Assembly: GCA_052173415.1 (NCBI GenBank)
Contig: JBQMYQ010000008.1
Coordinates: forward strand, 1 to 53,425
Source: Wolinella sp052173415
GTDB taxonomy: Bacteria > Campylobacterota > Campylobacteria > Campylobacterales > Helicobacteraceae
Reading direction: 5' to 3'
Length of the DNA: 53,425 nucleotides
This document shows, piece by piece, positions 33,458 through 40,136 of the stretch (position 1 is the stretch's first letter; each line of letters opens with the position of its first letter). Position numbers and translations under genes: made by a program. The notes below the pieces were generated by a model. The model did not search any database. It saw nothing but the letters and a program-made list of their open reading frames with translations, and was not told where the DNA came from.

Positions 33458-36034
33458 TTAAAATCTCGTGATGATTTCTCCGTTTTCAACGTCGAAAACC
33501 ACGTGGCTGCCCTCGCTGATTTTATCCTCCAAAATAAGCTCCGCCAGCCGATCCTCAACCTCCTCATAGAGTGCGCGCTTAAGCGGTCTTGCTCCATAAA
33601 TGGGGTCAAAGCCAACCTCTGCAATGCGCTCTTTTGCCCCTTTGGTGAGCTCAAGCGTGATTCCCTTTTCTTTCAATTTGTCCCTGATTCCCTCAAACAT
33701 AATCTCCACGATCTCCATGATTTGCGCGATTCCAAGCGGATTAAAAATCACAACATCATCGAGCCGATTGATAAATTCGGGCTTAAAATATCGCTTGAGC
33801 TCCGTTTTGACCGCACTTTCACGCGCCTCTTTATCCGCGAGCTCCATAATCTTATCGCTCGCGATGTTGGACGTGAGGATAATAATCGTATTTTTAAAAT
33901 CGACCACCACGCCCTTGTTATCGGTTAATCGCCCATCATCAAGCACTTGCAAAAGGATATTAAACACATCGGGGTGCGCCTTCTCAATCTCGTCAAAAAG
34001 CACCACGCTATAGGGCTTGCGGCGCACCGCTTCAGTAAGTTGCCCACCCTCTTCATACCCCACATACCCGGGAGGCGCGCCCACAAGACGACTTGCGGCG
34101 TGCTTCTCCATATACTCGCTCATGTCGATTCTAATGAGATTTTTCTCGCTATCAAAGAGGAATTTCGCCAGCGTCTTTGCACTCTGCGTCTTTCCCACGC
34201 CCGTAGGACCAAGGAAGAGAAATGTCCCAATCGGACGGCTGAGCTCTGAGAGCCCCGCTTTGTTGCGCTTAATCGCACGCGCAATGGCATGCAACGCCTC
34301 GTCCTGCCCGACCACGTCCTTGCGCAGCTCCTCCTCTACGCCTAGGATTTTCTCCTTTTCGCCCTGTAACATTTTCGTCACGGGAATCTGCGTCCAGCGA
34401 CTCACAATGCTCGCGATACTCTCCTCAGTCACGGCATTTTTAAGCAGCGTCCCGCTCTCTTGCATGCGCGCCCATTGCAAATTAAGCTCTTTTTCGCGCG
34501 CTTCAAGCTCGGGAATCTTCCCATAATCAATCTCCGCCGCCTTATTGTAGTCGCCATTTCGCTTCGCAAGCTCCGATTCCCGCCTCAGTGCGTCACTTTT
34601 GCCCTTGATTTCCGCAATCTCATTAAAGACGCGCTTTTCGTTCTCAAACTGCGCTAAAAGCGTGCGCTCCTGCTCTTTAGCACTCTCAAGCTCAATCTCA
34701 ATCTCCTTGATTCGCTCGCTATTTACGCCACTCTCTTTCTCCATTTTGAGGGCTTCTTTTTCGACCTCAAGCCGCTGGATTTGGCGTTTGGTGCGGCTTA
34801 GCTCCGTGGGCTCGGACTCGATTTGCATTTTGAGCTCCGCTGCCGCCTCATCAATGAGGTCAATCGCCTTATCAGGCAGATACCGCTCCGTGATGTAGCG
34901 ACTTGAGAGCTTCGCTGCGGCAACCAGCGCGGAGTCATAAATCGTAACATTATGGTGCGCCTCGAGCCGCTCCTTGATTCCCCGCAAAATCTGCAACGCC
35001 TCATTAATGCTTGGCTCATTCAAAAACACAGGCTGGAATCGCCTCTCTAACGCCGCGTCCTTCTCAAAATATTTGCGATACTCTTTAAGCGTCGTCGCCC
35101 CGATCGTATGCAATTCGCCCCGTGCGAGCGCTGGTTTTAGGATATTTGCCGCGTCCATGCTCCCCTCGCTCGCCCCCGCACCCACAATCGTATGGATCTC
35201 ATCGATGAACAAAATCACATTCCCCGCTTTTTTCACCTCATCAATGACCTTTTTGAGGCGATCCTCAAACTCCCCGCGATACTTCGCACCCGCGATAAGC
35301 GCGCTCATATCAAGCGCGATGAGTTGCTTGTTCTGAAGCGAAAGTGGCACCTCTTTGGCGATGATTCTCTGCGCGAGTCCCTCCACCACCGCGGTCTTAC
35401 CCACGCCAGGCTCGCCAAGGAGAATCGGATTGTTTTTTGTCTTGCGAATGAGAATCTGCATCATGCGCGAAATCTCCTCATCACGCCCGATTATGGGGTC
35501 TAGCTTATTCTCCATAGCCCTCTGCGTGAGATTGATTCCATATTTTTGCAAACTCTCCAGATTCTCATCATCAGTCGCACTCTCGATTCTTGCCCCGCCA
35601 CGCATCGCCTCGAGCGTCTTTTTAAGCTCGCTCACATCAAGGTATTTACCAAAAGCCCCTTTTAGATTCTCATCGTCTAAATTCGCCAAGAGCCACGTAT
35701 CCACAGCGATAAACTTATCACCGCTCTTCACGCTTAGCGATTCTGCAATATTAAAGGAATCGGCTAATTTTCGTGAAATCTTTATATTATCTTTTGATAT
35801 TTGAGATACTTTTGAGAATCGCTCCACAAGCGACTTTATCTCAAGCTCAAGCGCACTTTTATCTATTTCCACTTTATTTAATGCTTGATTAAGAATCGAA
35901 TTTGAGTTAATGAGTAATGCCCAGCAGAGATGAGATGGCTCTACTTCGGCATTTTTGGCGTGCAAAGCGAGTGAAATCGCCTGCTCTAGCGTCTCTCTAA
36001 GCTGATGGGTAATTTTATCAAACGGATTCATCAA
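33458..36034 (-). CDS. clpB: Chaperone ClpB (disaggregase)
   Basis: Hexameric AAA+ disaggregase working with DnaK. 858 residues: N domain (1-145), AAA1 with GEPGVGKT (about 203), a long coiled-coil middle domain (about 395-525), AAA2 with GPTGVGKT (about 605) and a C-terminal domain. AAAAAGGAGCAG precedes the ATG. A perfect-spacing promoter overlapped by a HspR-like inverted repeat lies 35-65 bp upstream, so it should be heat-shock controlled. Confidence 0.96.
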   Translation of the reverse strand: MMNPFDKITHQLRETLEQAISLALHAKNAEVEPSHLCWALLINSNSILNQALNKVEIDKSALELEIKSLVERFSKVSQISKDNIKISRKLADSFNIAESLSVKSGDKFIAVDTWLLANLDDENLKGAFGKYLDVSELKKTLEAMRGGARIESATDDENLESLQKYGINLTQRAMENKLDPIIGRDEEISRMMQILIRKTKNNPILLGEPGVGKTAVVEGLAQRIIAKEVPLSLQNKQLIALDMSALIAGAKYRGEFEDRLKKVIDEVKKAGNVILFIDEIHTIVGAGASEGSMDAANILKPALARGELHTIGATTLKEYRKYFEKDAALERRFQPVFLNEPSINEALQILRGIKERLEAHHNVTIYDSALVAAAKLSSRYITERYLPDKAIDLIDEAAAELKMQIESEPTELSRTKRQIQRLEVEKEALKMEKESGVNSERIKEIEIELESAKEQERTLLAQFENEKRVFNEIAEIKGKSDALRRESELAKRNGDYNKAAEIDYGKIPELEAREKELNLQWARMQESGTLLKNAVTEESIASIVSRWTQIPVTKMLQGEKEKILGVEEELRKDVVGQDEALHAIARAIKRNKAGLSELSRPIGTFLFLGPTGVGKTQSAKTLAKFLFDSEKNLIRIDMSEYMEKHAASRLVGAPPGYVGYEEGGQLTEAVRRKPYSVVLFDEIEKAHPDVFNILLQVLDDGRLTDNKGVVVDFKNTIIILTSNIASDKIMELADKEARESAVKTELKRYFKPEFINRLDDVVIFNPLGIAQIMEIVEIMFEGIRDKLKEKGITLELTKGAKERIAEVGFDPIYGARPLKRALYEEVEDRLAELILEDKISEGSHVVFDVENGEIITRF

Positions 36035-36067
36035 CTGCTCCTTTTTATAAAGTTTATGTTTAATGGC

Positions 36068-36097
36068 ATTATATATCTTTAGTCTATTTATGTCAAG
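36068..36097 (-). promoter_or_regulatory. clpB promoter with HAIR-like HspR site
   Basis: On the minus strand TTGACA (36096-36091) and TATAAT (36073-36068) are separated by exactly 17 bp. The plus-strand reading CTTTAGT-N7-TGTCAAG (36077-36097) matches the HspR element CTTGAGT-N7-ACTCAAG at 11 of 14 arm positions and covers the -35 and spacer, as expected for repression. Confidence 0.65.
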
Positions 36098-36303
36098 TTT
36101 AGTAATGCTATGAGGCTAAGATTCCCACTGCGAGGACAAAAGATAAAAGCACAAAAAAACAAAAGTGACAAAAAAGAGGGCGAGCGGTTTTGATGGAGGA
36201 TTAGAAAGTGCACGATCTTAAAAGCGGGATTCCAAACAAGAGCCCCGCTCTCAAGAGGCTTAAAGCTGATTGCGCGGGGTGCGAGTATGCACAAAGAGCA
36301 TGC

Positions 36304-36732
36304 CTATCGATCTTTCGAGAGCCCCTCTAAAAGCAAGTTTAAAAACCCTTGCTCAAAATTATTTAAGCCCTCGAGCGTCTTATATGCTTTGCAAGCTGTT
36401 CGCCACTCTTCTTTCTCTTCAGGGTTATTTTGCACGTCAGGATCCTTTTCGCCCAGCTCACAAATTTTTTTACCATATCCCATCGCTTTGCCCTTATTAC
36501 GCTCAAGATAGTAGCTGACAAGGTTCCTGCATCCCACCCATTTTCCACCATCGCACGCTTTTTTATAATATTCCGCTGCTTTAGCAAGGTCTTCTGATAC
36601 ACCATTGCCATTGTAGTATGAGTGTCCAACACCCCGGCACGCTTCAGCATACCCGCCGTCGCATGCTAAAGTGAAAAGCTCTAGGGCTTTTTGATAATCA
36701 TGCTTGTCTAAACCCCTACTACTCCACTCTGT
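36304..36732 (-). pseudogene. Sel1-repeat (Hcp-like) gene, 5' truncated at the prophage edge
   Basis: The frame reading down from 36732 encodes Sel1 repeats of the cysteine-rich Helicobacter type: DYQKALELFTLACDGGYAEA, then CRGVGHSYYNGNGVSEDLAK, then YYKKACDGGKWVGCRNLV, ending LSKDR. Homology runs up to GLDKHDYQKA and is cut by an in-frame TAA at 36735-36733 with no start codon or signal peptide. A GTG at 36537 would give only the last 77 residues. The natural N-terminal part is missing, probably displaced by the prophage whose first signals begin just to the right. Confidence 0.7.
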
Positions 36733-36799
36733 TTAGCGTCAATATCAGGTATTTATGGGCTTTTCCGCCTCTTTTTTAGGTGGAATTTCTACGTATTCC

Positions 36800-36888
36800 A
36801 AAGGGTGCTAAAACTTAAAAATCACTAATTTTGGAGGGGGTTTAGCACCCTTTTTGGGAACAGTTGCTCCACTGTTCCAGTGGAACAG
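36800..36888. promoter_or_regulatory. Prophage early regulatory region: long hairpin and three GGAACAG boxes
   Basis: AAAGGGTGCTAAA at 36800-36812 pairs with TTTAGCACCCTTT at 36841-36853. Just after it GGAACAG (36857), CTGTTCC (36872) and GGAACAG (36882) alternate in direction, forming two overlapping palindromes. This lies 57 bp before the first early gene and looks like a repressor-binding region or replication signal. Confidence 0.55.
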
Positions 36889-36944
36889 TTTGAAACACAA
36901 ATCTACACACAAAAACAATCAAAAAACTTACATAGGAGGACAAC

Positions 36945-37178
36945 ATGAGAGAGTATTTGATTGGCTGGATATTGCGCCTTTTTGCAGGCGATAAGTCTTA
37001 TTTCTGCGCACTCAATGGGAGTGCGTGGGGGCTTTACAAGAGCGAGGATAGTAGGGGTTTAGATTCCCTTGAGCGCGAGCTCATAAAAGCAATCAAAAAG
37101 GTGCGAATCTTAAGAGAGCTTCAGGGGAATGAGAATTTCGATTTCAAAGAGATAGAGATAGGAGGAGAGAAAAAATGA
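36945..37178 (+). CDS. Small prophage early protein
   Basis: A 77-residue protein of unknown function: hydrophobic N terminus (MREYLIGWILRLFAG), a short middle and a charged helical C-terminal half. TAGGAGGACAAC precedes the ATG. A second copy of its first 26 codons with the same ribosome site occurs at 39517. Ends 4 bp inside the SSB-like gene start. Confidence 0.6.
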   Translation: MREYLIGWILRLFAGDKSYFCALNGSAWGLYKSEDSRGLDSLERELIKAIKKVRILRELQGNENFDFKEIEIGGEKK

Positions 37179-37585
37179 TAGTGGGAAGAATCGTGGAGAG
37201 CAGGACGGATAACAAAGTGAAACGCTTTTGTGATTTACACATTCCGTTTTTAAACAAGGAGCGGTTTTACATCGCTCCTACGCCAAAAGAGCGAGCCAAA
37301 GCAGGTGCGCCTATTTTTGAAGTCTACGGGCTCTATGGGCGCGTGGGCGGAATATGGGAGCGCACGAGCTCAAGCGGCATAACGTATAAGAGCATGAGCA
37401 TTCAGGGTGCGGATAGGACGTTCTACTTCGCGATATTCGTTGCCAAAGAGGCAAAAGAAGTTAAAGGAGGGACGCTAACGCACGACGTGGTCTACTCGAT
37501 ACCCAAAAAGGATAGCGTGAGCGAGGAGAGTAGAGATTGGAGTGGCGAGCAGAGCGCAGAGGAAGAGGAGAAGATCCCCTTTTAG
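37175..37585 (+). CDS. SSB-like single-stranded DNA-binding protein (DUF736-like)
   Basis: A 136-residue protein with a beta-rich N-terminal part (GRIVESRTDNKV, VYGLYGRVGGIWE, SMSIQGADRTFYFAIFV) and a disordered acidic tail ending EEEEKIPF. That tail closely imitates the acidic tip of bacterial SSB proteins, which end in DDDIPF and recruit repair and replication enzymes. It lies before the replication genes. The DUF736 or OB-fold assignment is a pattern judgement. Confidence 0.55.
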   Translation: MIVGRIVESRTDNKVKRFCDLHIPFLNKERFYIAPTPKERAKAGAPIFEVYGLYGRVGGIWERTSSSGITYKSMSIQGADRTFYFAIFVAKEAKEVKGGTLTHDVVYSIPKKDSVSEESRDWSGEQSAEEEEKIPF

Positions 37586-37670
37586 GAGGGCTTGGAGTAG
37601 GAGCGTATAGCCACAGCAGAGCTCAAAGCATTACCGAGACAAGAGTCTAACAATACAAAGGAGGATGAGG

Positions 37671-37952
37671 ATGGAAAAAGAGACAGGGACGGAAGCAGAG
37701 AAAGCAAGGAGGCTTTTGACGCATGCGAATTTTATAAAGGAGACGTTAGCAAGAGCGATGTTTTTGGTGGACTCTTGTATGGAGGAGACGGAGGAAACAA
37801 AAGAACTACGTTTCCATCTCTTCGAGGCTATGTTGCGGGTGGATCACTTGAGGAGCGCGGCGGCTTCATCGGTGCAAGAGGATGGTCAGGGTTTAAACGC
37901 CATGCAGAGCCAACCTGCCCCAAACGCTCCGACAGAACACCAGAGCGAATAA
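37671..37952 (+). CDS. Small acidic prophage protein
   Basis: A 93-residue, mostly helical acidic protein with a Gln/Pro-rich tail. AAAGGAGGATGAGG lies before the ATG at 37671. No family recognised. An alternative frame at 37775-37984 is open and its stop overlaps the methyltransferase start (ATGATTAA), but its composition is less protein-like. Confidence 0.5.
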   Translation: MEKETGTEAEKARRLLTHANFIKETLARAMFLVDSCMEETEETKELRFHLFEAMLRVDHLRSAAASSVQEDGQGLNAMQSQPAPNAPTEHQSE

Positions 37953-37976
37953 AAAACTTTCGCACGGGCGTTTTGA

Positions 37977-38633
37977 ATGATTAAGAATAAAAAAATAACA
38001 AAAAAGGAGTGTCTCAATGAGTTGGCTTTATTCGCGGGGCTTGGTGGCGGAATTCAAGCAAGCGCATTGCTTAGATGGCGGACACTCTGTGCAGTGGAGT
38101 GTGATTCCTATGCCCGAAATGTTCTTATCAAAAGGCAAAACACGGGAGATTGCGAACCTTTCCCGATATGGGATGACGTGCGAACCTTTAGAGGAGAGCC
38201 TTGGAGAGGAATTATTGATGTGGTTTCTGGAGGATTCCCGTGTCAAGACATCTCTATCGCCGGCAAAGGCGCGGGACTTAGCGGAGAGAGAAGCGGATTA
38301 TGGCGCGAAATGGCGCGCATTATTAAAGAAGTGGAACCTCGCTATGTCTTTGTGGAGAACTCGCCCATGCTACGAAGTAGAGGGCTCAGAGAAGTCCTCT
38401 ATGACCTTGCCTCGATGGGGTATGACACAAGGTGGGGAATTCTCGGAGCTTATCACCTCGGAGCTCCCCATAAGCGGGAGCGGATATGGATCTTCGGAGA
38501 AAAACAGGAAGCTAGTGCGCTATCCCACTCCTATAGCGCAAAACGCACGAAGCGGGACAAGAAACAGAGGATACTCAAATCTAGGCGAAATCATCAACTC
38601 ACAAGCCACACCTCCTGCCCGATTAAATCCTGA
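37977..38633 (+). CDS. Phage C5 cytosine methyltransferase, N-terminal part (motifs I-VIII)
   Basis: 218 residues in this frame. Motif I ALFAGLGGGI, motif IV GGFPCQDIS with the catalytic cysteine, VENSPML (motif VI, ENV in most enzymes) and GAPHKRERIWI (motif VIII) are complete. After about 38490 this frame loses similarity and ends at 38633 without the target-recognition region or motif X, which lie in the overlapping +1 frame. A5 at 38500-38504 read as A4 would join the two. It is either disrupted, phase-variable, or dependent on programmed frameshifting. Likely protects phage DNA from host restriction. Confidence 0.8.
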   Translation: MIKNKKITKKECLNELALFAGLGGGIQASALLRWRTLCAVECDSYARNVLIKRQNTGDCEPFPIWDDVRTFRGEPWRGIIDVVSGGFPCQDISIAGKGAGLSGERSGLWREMARIIKEVEPRYVFVENSPMLRSRGLREVLYDLASMGYDTRWGILGAYHLGAPHKRERIWIFGEKQEASALSHSYSAKRTKRDKKQRILKSRRNHQLTSHTSCPIKS

Positions 38634-39060
38634 TTGGGTGGAGTGGCTCATGGGCTTTAGGCTGGGTTGGAGCGATATCAACAGAGAGTGTGAAAGTGAA
38701 GCGAGAAGCTTTGAATTTGACCCCGCAGATAGCGGGGAGATTCCCCGCGCAACGACAATCAAGCAAAACCGAGCCGCTAGGCTCAGGGGATTAGGAAATG
38801 CACAAGTTCCGCAGGTTGTAGTGCTTGCGTGGTGGGTGCTATCGGGGATAAGGACAAAGCGGGGGCTTTTGCGCCCATCTCACTGCGATAAACGGCGTTG
38901 CGCTGGAAAATCGCTCGGTTATGTATGCCAAATACACACCCGTCGCAATTTTCCCGCGCGTCTAGTTTCTCTTTGTGATATGGACGCTTGGGATTTTAGG
39001 GGGCGAGGCTCTGAACGGGGAAGTAAAACCTCTAAAAAACAGGTTGTGGACACAACCTAA
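38017..39060 (+). CDS. Overlapping +1 frame carrying methyltransferase C-terminal motifs
   Basis: 347 codons open, overlapping the methyltransferase for 617 bp in another frame. Its own start is well marked: AAAAAAGGAG 7 bp before ATG, giving MSWLYSRGLV. From about 38520 it encodes what the methyltransferase lacks: RYPTPIAQNARSGT, LNPDWVEWLMGF, and LRGLGNAQVPQVVVLAWW (motif X). From memory, many phage proteins in databases begin MSWLYS..LV.E and end with the same WVEWLMG block, so this overlap may be a conserved feature rather than a local error. The last 50 codons read into intergenic repeat DNA. Confidence 0.6.
   Translation: MSWLYSRGLVAEFKQAHCLDGGHSVQWSVIPMPEMFLSKGKTREIANLSRYGMTCEPLEESLGEELLMWFLEDSRVKTSLSPAKARDLAEREADYGAKWRALLKKWNLAMSLWRTRPCYEVEGSEKSSMTLPRWGMTQGGEFSELITSELPISGSGYGSSEKNRKLVRYPTPIAQNARSGTRNRGYSNLGEIINSQATPPARLNPDWVEWLMGFRLGWSDINRECESEARSFEFDPADSGEIPRATTIKQNRAARLRGLGNAQVPQVVVLAWWVLSGIRTKRGLLRPSHCDKRRCAGKSLGYVCQIHTRRNFPARLVSLCDMDAWDFRGRGSERGSKTSKKQVVDTT
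38881..38995 (+). ncRNA. Structured repeat, family 2, copy 1
   Basis: Conserved GATAAACG at 38887 and CGTTGCG at 38896. An outer stem GGAAAAT (38905) / ATTTTCC (38948) encloses an inner hairpin TGTAT (38922) / ATACA (38932). TAGTTTCT (38963) and GTGATATGGACGCTT (38975) follow. Copy 2 at 51.5 kb keeps the flanking words and the pairings but with different stem sequence. It overlaps the 3' part of the +1 methyltransferase frame. Confidence 0.6.
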
Positions 39061-39130
39061 TAACTTTAGGTGGGTGCAGGGAGCAGAGCTCCCGCTCGCA
39101 AACGGGGGCTTTGCTCCCGTGCGAAATCAA
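39025..39130 (+). ncRNA. Structured repeat, family 1, copy 1
   Basis: Three successive hairpins: GGTTGT/ACAACC (39042-39057), GGGAGC/GCTCCC (39079-39093) and ACGGG/CCCGT (39102-39120), with the conserved linker TAACTTTAGG at 39061 and the tail GCGAAATCAAAACC. Stems 2 and 3 differ from copies 2 and 3 in sequence but still pair. Confidence 0.65.
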
Positions 39131-39241
39131 AACCTCTGAAAACAGGTTGTGGACACAACCTAGTAACTTTAGGGGATTGCAAAGGACACCCCGTGTCCTT
39201 GCTCGCAAGGAGCGGACTTGTCCGTCCGAGAAATCAAAAAC
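39129..39241 (+). ncRNA. Structured repeat, family 1, copy 2
   Basis: In tandem with copy 1: GGTTGT/ACAACC (39145-39160), linker TAGTAACTTTAGGGGATTGC, AAGGACAC/GTGTCCTT (39182-39200), GCTCGCAAGG, CGGAC/GTCCG (39213-39224), tail GAGAAATCAAAAAC. It lies just before the tiny membrane-protein genes. Confidence 0.65.
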
Positions 39242-39252
39242 AAAAGGAGTGA

Positions 39253-39354
39253 ATGATGATAGAGCTTATTACCTTTATCCTTGGGGCTATTTGCGGAGTT
39301 GTCTCCGTGATGGTCGGGTTAGCGGTGCTTTTAACTAGGAGGACGAAATGCTAG
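39253..39354 (+). CDS. Tiny prophage membrane protein 1
   Basis: 33 residues: MMIELITF followed by one hydrophobic helix and RRTKC. AAAAGGAGTGA precedes the ATG pair. Its end overlaps the next start, so the small genes 39253-39708 are probably read as a coupled chain. Possible holin-like or superinfection-exclusion role; unproven. Confidence 0.5.
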   Translation: MMIELITFILGAICGVVSVMVGLAVLLTRRTKC

Positions 39355-39449
39355 AGGCTGGAATATTTGCGCTTTTTGCTTTAGCGCTTTTTGCGTTTGC
39401 GTGGTGGGGTGATTTGAGCGTCATAGGTGATGAGGAGGAAGATGGGTAA
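39348..39449 (+). CDS. Tiny prophage membrane protein 2
   Basis: 33 residues: one alanine- and phenylalanine-rich helix, then WWGDLSVIGDEEEDG. AGGAGGACGAA precedes it. Paralogous to the protein at 39604 (SDLSAIGDEEEE), revealing a local duplication. A 19-codon frame at 39442-39501 starts within its stop region behind AGGAGGAAG and may also be translated. Confidence 0.5.
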   Translation: MLEAGIFALFALALFAFAWWGDLSVIGDEEEDG

Positions 39450-39516
39450 GACCTATCAAATCTACACAAAAATCGGGAAACCAAAAGAGGAATTAATCTA
39501 AACACAGGAGGACAAC

Positions 39517-39603
39517 ATGAGAGAATATTTGATTGGGTGGGTATTGCGCCTTTTTGCAGGCAATAAGTCTTATTTCTGCGCGCTCAATGGGAGCGTGGAG
39601 TGA
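39517..39603 (+). CDS. Truncated duplicate of the first early gene
   Basis: 28 codons nearly identical to the start of the 36945 gene (MREYLIGWVLRLFAG, NKSYFCALNGS), including the ribosome site AGGAGGACAAC, but ended by TGA right after NGSVE. A remnant or deliberately short peptide. The duplicated DNA is about 95 bp. Confidence 0.5.
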   Translation: MREYLIGWVLRLFAGNKSYFCALNGSVE

Positions 39604-39708
39604 ATGATGATTGAGGGCGGAATTTTTATGCTGGGAGCTTTAGCTTTTTTTGTAATCGTGCTATGGAGCGATTTGAGTGCTATTGGTGATGAGGAAGAAG
39701 AGCGATGA
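39604..39708 (+). CDS. Tiny prophage membrane protein 3
   Basis: 34 residues, one hydrophobic helix and an acidic tail WSDLSAIGDEEEER, paralogous to the protein at 39348. Start follows the stop of the truncated gene (TGAATGATG) and its stop overlaps the next start. Confidence 0.5.
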   Translation: MMIEGGIFMLGALAFFVIVLWSDLSAIGDEEEER

Positions 39709-40043
39709 GAGGTAAGCTAGTCTATCTTGCTTCGCCTTTTAGGGCGATTACTTGCAGTGAGCGCGATAGGCTCTATTATGCAAGAAGAGTTGCGTTAGAG
39801 GAGGCAAAGAAGCTTAAGAGTCACGGATATATTCCGCTCTCACCCGTGCTTCTTTTTGGCGAGATTTACAACGAGCAAAAGGAGCGTGAGCTTGCTTTAA
39901 AGGCGGGGCTTGCGCTTTTGGAGACATGCGATTATATCTATGTCTCTACACACAGGGACGCTAAAAACAGCGAGGGAATCAAAGCAGAGCTGGCGCATGC
40001 AGAGAAGCTAGGAATCATAGAGCTAAGATTGGAGCTCTTTTAA
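39705..40043 (+). CDS. Nucleoside 2-deoxyribosyltransferase-like / DUF4406 protein
   Basis: A 112-residue protein with the opening LVYLASPFRA, a helix with YYARRVALEEAKKLKSHG, and a C-terminal TCDYIYVSTHRDAKNSEGIKAE segment typical of small Rossmann-like phage proteins related to nucleoside deoxyribosyltransferases. The usual catalytic Glu region (SEGIKAELAHA) is present. It may alter the nucleotide pool. Starts 4 bp inside the previous gene. Confidence 0.6.
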   Translation: MRGKLVYLASPFRAITCSERDRLYYARRVALEEAKKLKSHGYIPLSPVLLFGEIYNEQKERELALKAGLALLETCDYIYVSTHRDAKNSEGIKAELAHAEKLGIIELRLELF

Positions 40044-40136
40044 CTCTTCCGCGCGATTACTACAAAAAAACAAAAACTTCTTTTTACTTCAAAAACGCCT
40101 CACACACGAGGCACAAAACAAGACTCGGAGGAGATA

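Noticed and set aside
36363..36650. Minus-strand frame overlapping the Sel1 remnant
   Set aside because: It is a shifted reading of the Sel1 repeat DNA; the Sel1 frame has clear homology and this one does not.
36721..36760. Mu-like prophage end (TG start) after the Sel1 remnant
   Set aside because: No MuA/MuB transposase or Mu repressor genes follow, and the replication genes are DnaB/DnaG type; the right end is not visible.
37775..37984. 69-codon frame whose stop overlaps the methyltransferase start
   Set aside because: Glycine/arginine-rich, overlaps the better-supported acidic protein at 37671, no ribosome site; kept only as a remark because of the ATGATTAA overlap.
39025..39241. CRISPR array or tracrRNA
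   Set aside because: Only two tandem units of about 105 bp with internal hairpins, no short identical repeats with spacers, and no cas gene in the window.
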